Source of the DNA: Gongronella butleri
Lineage: Eukaryota; Mucoromycota; Mucoromycetes; Mucorales; Cunninghamellaceae
DNA: 64,000 nt
Direction: 5' to 3'
NCBI GenBank assembly: GCA_025201375.1
Contig: JAIWZP010000050.1
Span: 151,463-215,462 of the forward strand
In this document: positions 1 through 11,587 of the stretch, one piece after another
How positions within the stretch are numbered: the stretch's first letter is position 1
Layout: every line of letters begins with the position of its first letter
Translations under genes and position numbers: made by a program
Notes under the pieces: generated by a model
Databases searched by the model: none
Told to the model about the DNA's origin: nothing
What the model saw: only the letters and a program-made list of their open reading frames with translations

Positions 1-872
1 ATGGAAGGTTTTTTAGAATTTGCAGGCTCAAAAAAAATCGAGCGGACCCGTCGCGGGCATTGAGCAGTACAGTAGTTCGTGCCGTGACACGATTTTCATC
101 GCAGGTAGGCTGTAAAAAAATTTCTGGAGGCACAACGCTCGGTCAAAAGTCAGAAAAACATGCATTATTGCCATTTTTCAGATACAAATACGTAGATTTT
201 ACTGCTGCGTGGCGGCGGGCTGCTGTTGCAGGCATTGAAATAGCAACAGCACGCATCAGAAGATTCTGTTCTGCAATTAAAAAATGAATGGATCCAACAT
301 TTGAATTGCGAGCAAAATCGTCCAAGAGTATGAAAATCATGCTTTCTTTTGTGCAGCTTTCCTGTGCTCCTGACGGATTTTTTTTTTGAACCAGGAAGAA
401 AACGACGCGCTTCACTCTTGCAGAAATGGCCACACTAAATTTGAGAGGCATCATAATATGAGATACAGTATGATACTGTAATTATTTTACAGTATTATAC
501 CTATGATATCGTATCATATCATACAGTAAATATATGATAGTACAAATATTTTACTGTATTTCTTGGTCAATGCAGCCTATCATAATTTTTTTTTTCAGAG
601 TACCATGTTGCCAGAATGACAGCAACAAAAATGAAACTGACAATTCACTTTATGCCGTGCTGCATACCAGCATACGATACGAGACAACGACAGTGCCATG
701 TTATAATGTCATGATACGTACAATATGTACTGTACAATGAAATTAGGCTCAAAAATGCATTATAATAGTCAAAAGGTGATAATACAACCGAGCGAGGAGC
801 GACCGATGTAAGGATTTTATCATTGACGAAATACAGTAAAAATACAGATCAATTGAGGTTTACGAAGTGTAT
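1..872. other. Gene-free spacer with AT-rich palindromes
   Basis: No credible gene is seen here; open frames are short and lack family features. Bases 1-160 resemble 29626-29790 (shared stretch around a run of seven A followed by TTTCTGGA), so this is probably the end of a degenerate dispersed repeat. From about 455 to 740 the sequence is very AT-rich and full of TACAGTA/TACTGTA heptamers, including a near-perfect palindrome at 464-480 (TACAGTA-TGA-TACTGTA). The last ~130 bases would be the 3' flank of the carboxypeptidase gene. Confidence 0.5.
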
Positions 873-3107
873 TCAATTGTACGGGAGGCCTTGCACTTGG
901 TTGGTGAACATTTGCAGCGCGGCTGCAGGTTGGTAGTAAGGCACTTCGTGACCAGCCTCATAGACGCGCACAAACGTCAAATTGCTGGCTTGCTTGTACT
1001 GGCCGACTTCCTTGCCATTGACGGTCCAGGCCGTCAAATCCTTGGCGCGGTAAGCATCCGAGCCGGTGAAATCGAATTTGTTCGACCACGCATAGTTGCC
1101 CATCTATTTTTTTTTTTAAAAAAAAGGTCAGTGTCAAATCCACGGGCTGCGTCATGTTGTGCATAGCTTACCCAGTTGCAGATGTAGTCGGCATCACCTG
1201 TTGATTTTTTTTAAAATAACGCATAAAATGAGCAATTTGCACGTTTGAAGCGCACAGTGCCTGATTCTTACCAGAGTAGAGGAGCACCTGCACTCCATTG
1301 TTGAGCAGATTGCCAACATGGTCGGCAAAGTTGCGCGAGTCGTCACCAGTAGGGCCGAATTTGGCGCCAGCAGTGTTCGAGCACTCGGAATACTTTGATT
1401 TGGCGCCAATCGCGGTCATCGTCGACTGCAGTGTCAAGAACTTCTCGTATGTGCTGGGGATTTCTGCGCTTGTACGACTGTGTGCACATGAGCGAATAAA
1501 AAGCATGAGAAAATGCCCCCTAATGCGGTGCTGATTGCCCAAACTTACACGTCGTAGTAACTCTTGCCGGAATTGTCATAAACGCCTTCAACATTTTGGC
1601 TACAGAAGTTGTCCGCATTAACACAGTCTTGGTCGTCACCCGAGTCGTAGCACTGTTGCACTACAAACGCGTAAAAAAAGAAATGGCATTGTCAATTCAA
1701 TTGTTGTGGATGTGTTGTTGATATTATTTACCCAATTGCACACACTGAGGCGTATTGTCGCGCATCGTCTGGCAGTCAGAGTCGGAAAGAACAGAGCCAT
1801 CTGCAAAAAAAAAAAAAAAACACATCAGCATGCACGATTTCAGCCACATGTCTTTTTAAATGATGACTTACAGCTTGAGTTGCATGCCATCTGCTCATAG
1901 TATTGACTGTCAACAGCAAAAAAAAAAAAAAAAGAGTCAGTCATGATTATTTTCGCGCCAGGAACTTCTTACTATTGGATAAGGGGATCAGTGAAGCCAT
2001 TGCCAATGCCAATGGATTGCAAATTAACAGGGATCGCGCCAGCCGCCGGGTTTTGATTCTGCTTGAGCACGTAATCGGCAAACGCGGGGATGTAGTGACC
2101 ACCATAGCTCTCACTAGCGACAAAATATAGGAAAAAAAAATCGTGAATTCGTGTCACTCGAAATTAGGCAAACGGCACAAATCTGCATCTCCGCATCGCA
2201 TGTAGGCTGAGGGTGGTCATATGCACGGCCAATGCGTCTGCCCATGACCTTGTGCATCTGTTTCGGCTCTGTTTTTCTTACCCATAGTAATGGAAGGGGT
2301 TCTTTTGGTACTTGGGGAACGCCTTGAGGAACGCTTGGACCAAGTTATAAGCCAGGGGCGCGGCGTCGTCCGTGCTTGTCACGGTGTCCGTACCATAGGA
2401 GAAACCAACACCGTCGGGCTGTGAAAAGAGACCATAAAAGGGGTTTAATATGGGGTGCACACATGCAGCTGCGCCTCATGTCCCATTTCAACACGAGCAT
2501 TTCTTACCTGGTCAAAGAAAAGCATGTTGGACACCTTGTTCCAGCTGCCCTCTTCATTGTAGATCGCTTGGGAGCCATCCGAATTCACTCGGCAGGGACC
2601 CAATTCCTGCCAGAGACCGCTGAAAAGGCATGCCAAGAAAAGAAAAAAAAATAGGGCATGGGTAAACATTTTGTTTGAAATTGTCATGTTTGCATCATTT
2701 TTTTTTTTTACGTACATCATGCTGGAACAACCAGGTCCACCATTCAGCCAGACAGTCAATGGGTCCGTGTCGGGCTTGTTGCGGCTCTCAAAGAACCAGA
2801 AGAAGTAATGCTCATTCTTGCCGACATCCAGGTAACCAGAATACTATGATATGAATGGCACGAGATAAAATGGTGAGATACGCGTCATCGGCAGAATCCC
2901 GGTTCTGGATACGCGTTTTTTTCTTTCTGGGCTAATATGTACCTGAACGACAGTGTCATCGCACAGCTTGGGCTGTTGGAAACCCGTGCTGTTGGTCGTA
3001 TTTCTCTTTGATGCGCGCGAAGCCATGAGGGATCGCTCACCAATCATGGGCAGAGCCATGGCCGCACCAAGCGACAGCGACGACAGAATCCAGGTAGAAA
3101 GACGCAT
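873..3107 (-). CDS. Secreted/vacuolar serine carboxypeptidase (peptidase family S10, CPY-like)
   Basis: Removes C-terminal residues from peptides in the vacuole or outside the cell. Eleven exons on the minus strand: 3107-2943, 2843-2716, 2619-2508, 2418-2282, 2113-1973, 1906-1872, 1800-1732, 1660-1549, 1477-1272, 1197-1172, 1103-873; together 453 residues. The first ~18 residues ([18 protein letters not shown]) are a signal peptide. Family motifs run in order: the substrate-binding [11 protein letters not shown], the nucleophile Ser183 in GESYGG, Asp372 in [10 protein letters not shown] and His429 in [11 protein letters not shown], so the triad is complete. Cysteine-rich insertion resembles the CPY disulfide region. 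The propeptide looks short compared with yeast CPY, so a secreted digestive enzyme is as likely as a vacuolar one. Several junctions split motifs (for example GCSSM/IGLW and YYG/ESYGG), which makes the splice model firm. Confidence 0.93.
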
Positions 3108-4672
3108 CTCGACTCAAAAAAAAATCACACGACTCAATGAAGAAAAAAAAAGAAAAAACACCGGGATTTTGACGATTCAAATGCTTTATGCTTTTGGCAC
3201 CAGGCAATAGATAAGTTTGTGCGATGTGTCACAGAGCCCAAGAAAAGATTAAATGAAGATGAAATGCGTGACCCTTGCCACCTTTGGGTAGTTTTCTGTG
3301 CTGGCTGCGACAGGCTTGCCAAAGGATCAGCACTCCGCCGGATTTGGCGAATTAAGCTGAATGAGGCAAGGATCGGTGTCAAGGTTTGCAAACGGCGATA
3401 AATGTCGTTTGCCAATGTCGCAAAATAGGCACACTTGCCTTTTTTTTTTTTTTACTTATGCAAGATGATCGATCTAACGCAGTAAAGCAAGTTCAAGAGG
3501 CGATTGTTCGATCAGCACATGTTTCAGGCACTGGGGGTCATCATCCAGAGCGCTATTTGATCAGATCCAATGAGGCTAAATGGGCCAGATGGGGCAAAAA
3601 GGGGGCGGATGAAGGAGAATCGCGCAGCGAGTGACAATGAATTGCATCATTTAACGTTGCATCTATCGCCCGGTCGGTTTCACGTCGTGTCTCAGAGGGG
3701 CACACGGTCGGGCGCGAGCGTAAGTCACGCGTGGCAAGGGTGGGAAACCATCGTCTTTTTTTTTTTTTTCCTATGCCCCTGAGAATTGGAACATTCCCAA
3801 TGAGTTTGGGACCACGCCACAATCGTCGATCCCCTAGGCTGCCACTCTAAATGTTGGGAGAAGCACGATGGATGTAATTGTTACTGAATAATCCGTCAAT
3901 TCGCAAATTGGGCGTTTTTGCCTTTTTTTACACTGTTGCGCTTTCATGCGCCCCATGTCGCTGCAATGGCGGAGAATCCGCAGCTCCGGCGGCGCGTGAC
4001 AATGGTAAGCGATAAGGTTTTTAAGCGAGCCAGGGCCCATTTGTTTCACGCGGACCTTTTTTTTTTTTTTTTGGCTTGAAAAGTCAATTGTCTTAAAAGT
4101 GCGCCAAGGAGTTGCCTACTTGGCACGCTCCTTGGCAAGTAAAAGATCGTTGTCACAAGGAATCGAGTGCACTATCGTCTCACAGGAAACTGGCTTTTGG
4201 ATTGCATGACCAAACACGTGCAGACAGTAGGAAAAATCGTGCTTTTATTTGCTATGTGGACGGGGTAGGTGGATCATACTGCGCAATACTGCACGATCCA
4301 TGGGGAGCTTGACGACCGCGGGAAAAAGGCACGCATGTTCGCATGAGAATAAAAAAAAAGCAAAGCGATCTGCGGAAAATCGCGCAAATCGCGCAAATTT
4401 CGTCCATTTCTGGTCGGGTGTTGTCCGCAGCCATCGTTTCAAGCATTTCGGCCAGGGAAACACATCCCCGACTCTGTTATTGTCGCAATTCTTGCGGCAA
4501 TTCGACATCCATCCATGTATAAGGGCAAAAAAAGAGCAATTGCATCATTTATGGTATTTAATTTTGTACCAGCCTGCGGTGAAAGGGAGTACAAAGCAAA
4601 GAATAAAGGCATTACGTGATCTACAAAGTAAAATGAAAAATGAAAAAAAAAGGACGGGGACACGTGCACACA
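3108..4672. other. Intergenic spacer between carboxypeptidase and kelch genes
   Basis: I see no gene. The interval should contain the carboxypeptidase promoter (right of 3107, minus strand) and the 3' end of the kelch gene. It has scattered T and A homopolymers (around 3440, 3760, 4060) and several AT-rich stretches. The longest open frame, 4249-4695 on the plus strand, reads as low-complexity Lys/Arg-rich sequence without domains. Confidence 0.5.
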
Positions 4673-7197
4673 TCAATCAGGTCCATCGGGTTTGACTTTT
4701 TGGAATGTCGGGGTGGTTGGGTAGGTTGGGCTGGCGGGCATGCCCTCGTCAGGCTTGGTGGTGCCTGAAAACGAGGTGAATGTGGATTCTGTGACGCATT
4801 GTGACAAGGACGACTGAGGGCGCAATGTGCCTGGGAGGCCACCGTTGCCATATTCGCCGCCGCCATTCGTTTCCATGGGGGATGACGGCCGCCGCAAGGT
4901 GCCCAGGGCCGATGTTGACATTGGTCGCTCAGCAAGCCATTGTTGTCGCTGCTCGGCATTGTCCCGTGCCGACGGATGCTGCTGCTGAGGCATAAAATAC
5001 GATCCGCTGGACATTGGCCGCACAATACCGGCCCCTACTGGCACGGGGGGCGTGCCACCCACCTGCAGGTGCTCGACTTCCGTGGGTGTCATAGGCGGGC
5101 CATGGTAAAACGCATGGTCTTCCATACCCGAGCGTGGATCAGGCGGCTCCATGATGAAATCATTCTTTGGCACAGACGCCTTGTGCTCCATGGCGCGAAT
5201 TTCGGCTTGCATGCGCCGGTAACAGCAGTAAACAAAGCTTGCAAACAAGAGAATCTACGAGAGAGAAAGAAAAAAAGCGTGTCAAACGCGTCGTGCAACA
5301 TTCTTTTCACAATTTTTTTGCACTATTTTTACGACGGCAACAATGGCCAATGCGATGCCAGCGATCATGCCGGGAGTCCAGAACTCGGTAAGATTGTACG
5401 AGTCTTTCCAAGTCCAGCTGATGGTGTCCAAAACATTGACATCGGCACGATATGAATTGCTCTCGTCGACTCCAAATAAGATAAACAGATCGGTTCCATA
5501 CATCACGGCTAGGGCATAGCACAACAAACAAAAAGCAGGCATAAACAAATCGCGGTGTCGCACAAAAAAAAAAGCGGTAAGGCCCCAGTAAAAAAATATC
5601 AAATAAAAAGATTAAACTAGTCTCCATCTTTTACCATTGTGCCCATAGACTTGACCGGCACCCAAAGCGTTCTTGTCGTTGGCTGTAATGGACAAATTGA
5701 CGTTTTGCCAGGTGGAAGTCGAGATGTTGAACTTGTAGCACACGTCAAAGACGGGCGCGCGCCCATTTGCACGCTCTGACGCGCCAGAAATAGGAAAAAA
5801 AAGTAAATCAGCATCTTTTTTTTTCTTTCCTGGGGATTGACCCTTACCACCTGTGTCATAGATACCCCCGTAAAGTATGAGCATTCCTCGTCCAGCAGCT
5901 ACGAGTTAAAAAACAAAAAAATCAGGGCACACGGCGCTTCAAACTAATAAATGATATGTACCATTGGTCAAAGATGCCGCGCGTCTTGGACTTGGCGGGT
6001 CGCCGTTGGCGCGAATGGTACTCCAGGTTTGTTTGACGGTGTCGTAGACAACGATGTCCATCATGTCGCTGTAATAGCGTGTACGATTGCCATTTTGGTC
6101 CTGATCGCCACCATTGGCAATGCCAATGCCGGCCACAATATACAACTTGTCATCATCCGTCATGGCAGACGAGTGATCTGCGCGAATGGGTATAAGGCTG
6201 GTATTCACGGGCAAAACGTTCCATTTCCACGTCTAAACAAAACAAAAATGAGATTTTCGCATGAAAAAAGGATCGGCATTGGCGTGGTACAAAGTCCCTT
6301 GCTCTCGGGCTTACCAAGGTATTCAGGGTGTAGAGTGCGCTGGGAAGCATGACACGTGTGTCATTGAGATGGCTATTGTAAAATCCGTTCAATTCCACGG
6401 ATTGATTGTCCAAAGATCTACAAGTGACGAAAAAATCAAGAAAAAAATCAGCAATGTACGCCCTAACCGCGTCATGCTTCAAGCATCTTACACGATCCCG
6501 CCCCAGAGATAAATGATATCGTTGGAATCGACCTCAGCACTACCTGCAAAACTACAAAAAGAAAAAAAAACGAATTGAGGCAAGCACGAATGCAATGTCT
6601 CCTTTTTCGATGCCTTTTTTTTTTTTCCAATGCCTGTCTTTTTTAGATGGATTTTTTTCATTCTTTTTCATGTCGTACGTGTCAGGGATCACGGATTTGT
6701 CGGTAGGGATGTATGCCCAGGTACCATTTCGCGGATAATAGACATAAGTTGTGTTTTTGACCTGGCTGCTCACATCGCCATTGTCGCTGCCCTGCAGGAG
6801 GACCATGGCCGAGTCATTGTTTGTGGTCAAAAGATTGTGGCCCCAGCGGCGACCTGTAGGCTCTGGCACGGGCAACACAGGCATGTTCTCCCAGGCATTA
6901 ACCGGCTGATTAACACGGAAACTGCCTTTTAGATCGAGTGCCATATGCTCGTCGAAAATCGTCCATGAAAAAGACGCACCTGATTTGCCGCCTCCGTAGC
7001 AATGAATGTCGAAACCGAGCAAAGTGCACCCTGCAATAGAAAAAAAGGCAAAAAGGTAAGAAAACCCCTATTTTTTAATCTTTTTGTGCGACGCTACCTG
7101 CCCGATTTCTATCTTGCACGGCATCTGTCCATGCTTCTATCATCAGCAAAAGAAACAAGATGGGATGAAACCATAGAAGTTGAAAAAGAAGAGCCAT
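4673..7197 (-). CDS. Kelch-repeat (galactose-oxidase-like beta-propeller) single-pass membrane protein
   Basis: Nine exons: 7197-7098, 7030-6679, 6551-6492, 6417-6315, 6232-5962, 5898-5848, 5775-5635, 5508-5333, 5254-4673; 611 residues. Residues 1 to about 24 form a signal peptide rich in Leu and Phe. Residues ~35-390 have kelch-blade features: GRRWGHNLL, DHSSAM...LYIVAGIG, PSPRRAASL, LYGGIYDTGG and GQVYGHNG, with Tyr/Trp-rich strands such as TYVYYPRNGTWAYIP. A hydrophobic helix at ~406-428 (GMIAGIALAIVAVILLFASF) is assembled across the exon 8/9 junction. A ~180-residue cytoplasmic tail follows, rich in Pro, Ser, Thr and Gln and probably disordered. The topology suggests a cell-surface sensor or adhesion protein. 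Ligand and signalling partners are unknown. Start chosen because it is the only ATG that puts the signal peptide first. Confidence 0.82.
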
Positions 7198-7880
7198 CGC
7201 GACGGATTCTGCAAAAAGAAAGAAAGAAAAGAAAGAGAAGGGTGTGCGGAGACGCTGCCTTGGCAAGGATGGGCAGTGCATCTCATTTACAATAACAAAA
7301 AAAGGCATGTGCGGGCAGCAGCAGGCGCATCATAAACAGAGAAGCAGCGAACCATGATTGTTTACGCGACATTGCAGATTGGCTCCCTAGTTTCAATTGG
7401 GCTGGGTTCATCCGTTTTTTTTATTTTTTTTTTTTTTTTGTTGCTTTTTTTTGAGCGTCTGAGAGCTAACCTGGCATGGCAGGGCAAGCTTAGGCTCAGG
7501 TTTTCCCGAGACAGATGCATGAACACGCACACAATGGGGCCCCCACCGAGCCCCCCCATTATATGACGCGCCCAATGGCGCCAGCCAAAAAGAAAGGGGG
7601 ATGCGCAGGCGCCTTAAAAGGCAATTGCATCTTGAGTCGAGGATGCATGTGACACTCCAGGGCGTGAGTGACAAAAAAAAAAAAAAAAGGCACCAATCCT
7701 TTGGCTGCGATGGCCACTTTGTGTAACATTTGCAAAGCAAAAGCGTGTTCCCTTTAATTCGCCATACAAAATAGAAAAGGGCCGGGAAAAAGCGGGCAGA
7801 TACAAGGGGGGAATCGTGTGGAGGAATGGAAAAATAAAATAAAAAAAAGAAAAAGAAACAGATAGAGGGGGGAATCATCA
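7198..7880. other. Intergenic spacer
   Basis: No gene seen. Contains the kelch gene's 5' flank with pyrimidine-poor AG-rich sequence near 7200-7260, T runs at 7413-7450, a C-rich stretch near 7546-7557 and an A run at 7672-7688. The right end would be the 3' flank of the small minus-strand gene at 7881-8123. Confidence 0.4.
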
Positions 7881-8123
7881 TCAGATGGCCACTGACAATA
7901 GTTTGAAGACGATGTCGTCGGTCATGGAAGTAAACACGGCAGGCGGCGTGAAGGCCGGCGGATTGGCGCCCGGTGTTGTCGGTGTTGACATGCCAGGAGT
8001 GAGCAGCGCAGTCAATTTGGATGACAGGCTGGCTGCGTGGGCTGTGGGCGGCGACGCACCTTTTTGTTTGGATCGATACTGCTCGCGCAGATGCAGAGGG
8101 TCGATATCCATGTGGTAAGGCAT
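7881..8123 (-). CDS. Hypothetical 80-residue protein
   Basis: Single-exon frame, not recognised. The N-terminal part (MPYHMDIDPLHLREQYRSKQ) looks like a structured or conserved segment, followed by a Pro/Thr/Ala-rich linker (GMSTPTTPGANPPAF) and a more hydrophobic C-terminus (DDIVFKLLSVAI). Codon usage (many C/G third positions such as GAC, GCC, CTG) is like that of neighbouring real exons, unlike the shadow frame on the plus strand. It sits head-to-head with NOC2 over 360 bp, an arrangement that gives both genes a promoter. It could also be one exon of a longer gene; I see no clear splice partner. Function unknown. Confidence 0.5.
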   Translation of the reverse strand: MPYHMDIDPLHLREQYRSKQKGASPPTAHAASLSSKLTALLTPGMSTPTTPGANPPAFTPPAVFTSMTDDIVFKLLSVAI

Positions 8124-8483
8124 TGTAAAAAAAGTAAAATAAAAGAAAAACGAGTGGATGGTCGCTTGACAATGGGAAAATAAAAAAAAGCCGATAAAAA
8201 AAAGAAAGAGAAATGGAAAGAGGGAATTTCAGGAGAAAAGGCCAACAAAAAGGGAGGCCAAGCAATCAAAAAGCACGCATTTGAGGCATGGCACGCATTT
8301 TTCCGCGGGATTTAAATCCCAAAGGCCGTGAAAAAAAAAGCGGGGGAGCCGGTCCTGCTGTGCTTTGCCTCTATTTATTGTGCGCTGACGGAGATTGAAT
8401 AAAAAGCCACCTGCCAAAAGTAAAAAAAAAAAAAAAAGCGGCATTGTGCTCAAGTATTCTTTTTTTCTTTTGTTACTGCGAAA
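8124..8483. promoter_or_regulatory. Divergent promoter interval (80-aa gene / NOC2)
   Basis: 360 bp separate two opposite ATGs. The interval has many A-rich tracts (8139-8240, 8331-8338, 8421-8437) and a T-rich leader (8460-8473) just before the NOC2 start codon. No specific factor site can be assigned by eye. Confidence 0.4.
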
Positions 8484-11164
8484 ATGGGCAAAGCGACTAA
8501 GCAGACTGTCAAGTTTCAAAAGAACAGGTTGAAGCAGACGCTTGAGCGGCGCAAGAAGCAGGCCAAGGTCAAGCAACAGATCAAGCGTCGCCAAGACAAA
8601 AAGGCCAAAAGCAGCAAACACGCTCATAGTACGCCTTTTTTCACGCTTTGCACGATCCCCGTACTGACCCGCGTTTTTTCCCATTAGAACGCAACGACGA
8701 CGACAGCGACAAGCCCACTGAGGCGCCCCAGGGCGATTCAATTAACGAGTATGATGATTTTCGCTTCATACAATCTCGAGCTCACGCCTTTTTTTTCTTT
8801 AGTCTCGCCACCGTGGCTGACAAAGAAACTTATTTCTGCAACTTTAGCCTCGACAGCGAAGATGTGCTCGATTTGGACGTGGACAAGGTAAGCTATTGCA
8901 TGATGCAAATGGGGTGAAAAGTGAACCATTATAGGAGTTTGAGAGAATATTGGGATACAATCAAGAAAACAAAGAGAAAAATGGACCCGCAGCAGCACGA
9001 AATTGACCACCAATCGTGTAGGAATCCGAGCTCGAGATTTTGGACGAGATTGATGCACCTGACGAGGTCGACGATGATGGCATCCCCGTTGTCGTGGATC
9101 TTGGCGATGACGACATGGGCGAATCCGACGACGAGGAAGACGAAGACGAAGATGAGGAGGAAGAGCAGGATGACACGCAGGTGGTCACGAAAGAAATGCT
9201 TGCCGAATGGCGCGAACAAGCCAAAAAACGCTCGCCGCAGGCTTTCCGTCATCTTCTTCTCGCTTTCCGTGCCATTGCCCTGGATGATGACACCGAACCC
9301 GTGCAATATCGCATCAACAGCAGCTCGGGTAAGCACGAGAACACGAAGCGACGCTTCAATGGGTCGTGTCTGACGCGTCTTTTTTTTTTCTCCCTCTTTT
9401 TTTCCGACTAGTTTACCATGGCATTGTGACAACAACGACGGCTTGCGCGTATCCTATTCTTAGCAGCCAGCTCATTCTCAACAAAAAGGTGCGCCATCCC
9501 TCCAAGACGCGTTTCTGGACGCGTCTACGCCCCGTGGTGCAGCTGTTCCTTAACAATTTGGTGCGCTTTGTGCGCGACCTTGATCAAGAAGACTTGCTGA
9601 TGCATATCATGACCCACACGGAGCCCTGCGCCATTTACTTTGGCTGTTTCCCCAAGCTGGCCAATGAATACCTTCGAGTAAGCTACCCTTTTTGCCATTT
9701 TTTGCGTGTTTTAAGCCCTTTCGACGTCATTTTTGCTCTTGTGACATTTTCTTCTGCGTCATCGGACATCGCTCATCGCTCTCTTTATTTCTTTTTAGGT
9801 GCTTTTGGATAGGTGGTCGGACTTGTCATTGTCGTCGGACGCGCGTTTTACATGTTACAAGTCGATTCGCGCGCTTGCGACGCAGGCATCCGACGTGGGC
9901 AGCAAAGCCACGTTCCTGCCACATGCGCTCAAGGGTGTGTACTTGACGTTTGCCAAGCGCGCCACCAAGATCAACGAGCAATCGTTCCAGAGTGTGCAGC
10001 AGATGATGGATGAGGCTGCTGATCTATACGCGGTGGATCCCAAGATCAGCCAGACGCACGCACACGTCTATTTGCAGCAGCTTGCCGATCACTTAAAGAC
10101 CGCACGCAAACAAAAGACCGTCGAGAACTTCAAGGCCATCTATACCTGGCAATATGTCATGTGCCTCGACTTTTGGTCCAATGTCATTGCTGTCGCTTGC
10201 AATCCCGAGGTTGGTGCCACCGCAATGCAGCAGCTCTTGCCCCCCGTCATTGATCTGTCGCTCATCACCATGAGGTAAGTATTTTCTTTATTTTAAAAAT
10301 ATGACCCAATTCTCATCTTTTCTCTCCTCTAGATTGAACCCCACCGCCCAATTCTTGCCGCTGCGCATCCACATTCTGCGCTCGCTGATTGCGCTCATCG
10401 ATTCGACCGGCTTTTTCATCCCATTGGCGCCATTTTTGTTTGACGTTTTCGAAAATGAGATTTTCCGCTCCAGCGCGCAACATGATGCTGGCGATGAGGC
10501 CTTTGTGTGGGAACACCACCTCAAGGTGCCAAAGCAGTTTGCAAACACCAAAGTATACCAGGTAAAGGAGCCAAATCTTCGACAATCACACTTTACAGTG
10601 TATTCATTTTCCGCCGAAATGTCCCTTTTTAGACCGCCGTTTATAATGTGACGCATGACATGATCCTGGATTACTATGCTTGCTTTGGTCTGTCCATTGC
10701 CTACCCGGAATTGGCCATCCCTGCCATTGCAAAGGTAAAAAAAAAAGGGGGGGGGAGAACAGTGCGAATTGGTAGCAATTAGGAGGTGACAAGGGGTGCT
10801 TACCTTGCCTTTTTCAATCGTAGCTCAAAGAACAACGAGAACGATTCAACGGAACCAAGTTTATCAAGTCGCTAAAGCAATTGATCGACAAGGTAACGAA
10901 AAAAAAAAAATCAAGGAGGCGCATCGCATGACGCGTGAACAACAATGGAAAGGCAGAATGTCGAACAACGAAAACCCCTCATTTTTTTTTCTTTTCTCTC
11001 TCTCTCGTTAGATGGAGACTCACAAGAATTACATTGAGCAAAAGCGCGCGCCCATCGAGTACACAGCGACGAAATTGGACGAGGCAATGTCATTTTTGCG
11101 TAACACCGAGTTTGAAGCGACTCCCCTTGGCAACTACCTGAAACGACGCGAAGCATCTGCATAG
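8484..11164 (+). CDS. NOC2: Nucleolar complex protein 2 (NOC2), 60S ribosome biogenesis
   Basis: NOC2 forms complexes with Noc1 and Noc3 that accompany pre-60S particles from nucleolus to nucleoplasm. Ten exons: 8484-8628, 8688-8748, 8803-8887, 9022-9328, 9412-9677, 9799-10274, 10333-10561, 10633-10734, 10824-10892, 11012-11164; 630 residues. The N-terminus is very basic (KKQAKVKQQIKRRQDKKAK), as in other NOC2 proteins. Next is a Glu/Asp-rich acidic block (~residues 120-150), then the NOC2 helical-repeat domain with the diagnostic stretch RLNPTAQFLPLRIHILRSL followed by FFIPLAPFLFDV. The C-terminus has the charged FNGTKFIKSLKQLIDKME region. All introns keep frame. Slightly shorter than yeast Noc2 (~710). 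Confidence 0.92.
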
Positions 11165-11437
11165 ACCCCTCTCATGGGCCACCCCCTCCCTTTTTTTTCA
11201 CATTTCTCTTGCATCTGTCTCACCTTCTCTCGCAACTTTTTTTAATAAAGAACGCATCACTTCATGTTCCAAATGGCGGAAAAAAGAGGGCCGATAGTGC
11301 TCGATTTGGCAAGATCACGGAGGCTACAGCGTGAGGCGGAAAATCAAGGGCGGGCAAAGCGATACTCTTTTTTTTTTAATTTCGCTCTTTTTCCTCTTTT
11401 TCTCTTTCTTTTTTATCTTTTTTCTCCACCCTTTATT

Positions 11438-11587
11438 ATGATCGAACACGTTGCCACCGCGTCGCAATACCTGGCCATGATTACCATTGCGCCAGTCACT
11501 TTCCTTATTGTCGTTGATATCATTCTTTACGTTTATCGCAACGTCGACCAGCTGCTACACGCCAAAAAGAAGCTTGCGCCAGCCTGA
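11438..11587 (+). CDS. Putative 49-residue single-pass membrane microprotein
   Basis: A short open frame 270 bp downstream of NOC2, preceded by a long T-rich leader (11371-11430) like those in front of other start codons here. It encodes a short polar start, one strong hydrophobic helix at about residues 11-33 (YLAMITIAPVTFLIVVDII) and a basic tail (LLHAKKKLAPA). The composition suggests a small membrane protein of the ER or mitochondria with the basic tail on one side. I do not recognise a family. Alternatives are a terminal exon of an unrecognised gene or a non-coding frame. Confidence 0.4.
   Translation: MIEHVATASQYLAMITIAPVTFLIVVDIILYVYRNVDQLLHAKKKLAPA

Noticed and set aside
4249..4695. 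148-codon plus-strand frame
   Set aside because: Basic low-complexity product, poor codon usage, antisense to the 3' flank of the kelch gene.
7885..8118. 77-codon plus-strand frame opposite the 80-residue gene
   Set aside because: Gly/Ala/Val-rich mirror of a Pro/Thr/Ala-rich minus-strand frame; the minus frame has better start context and composition.
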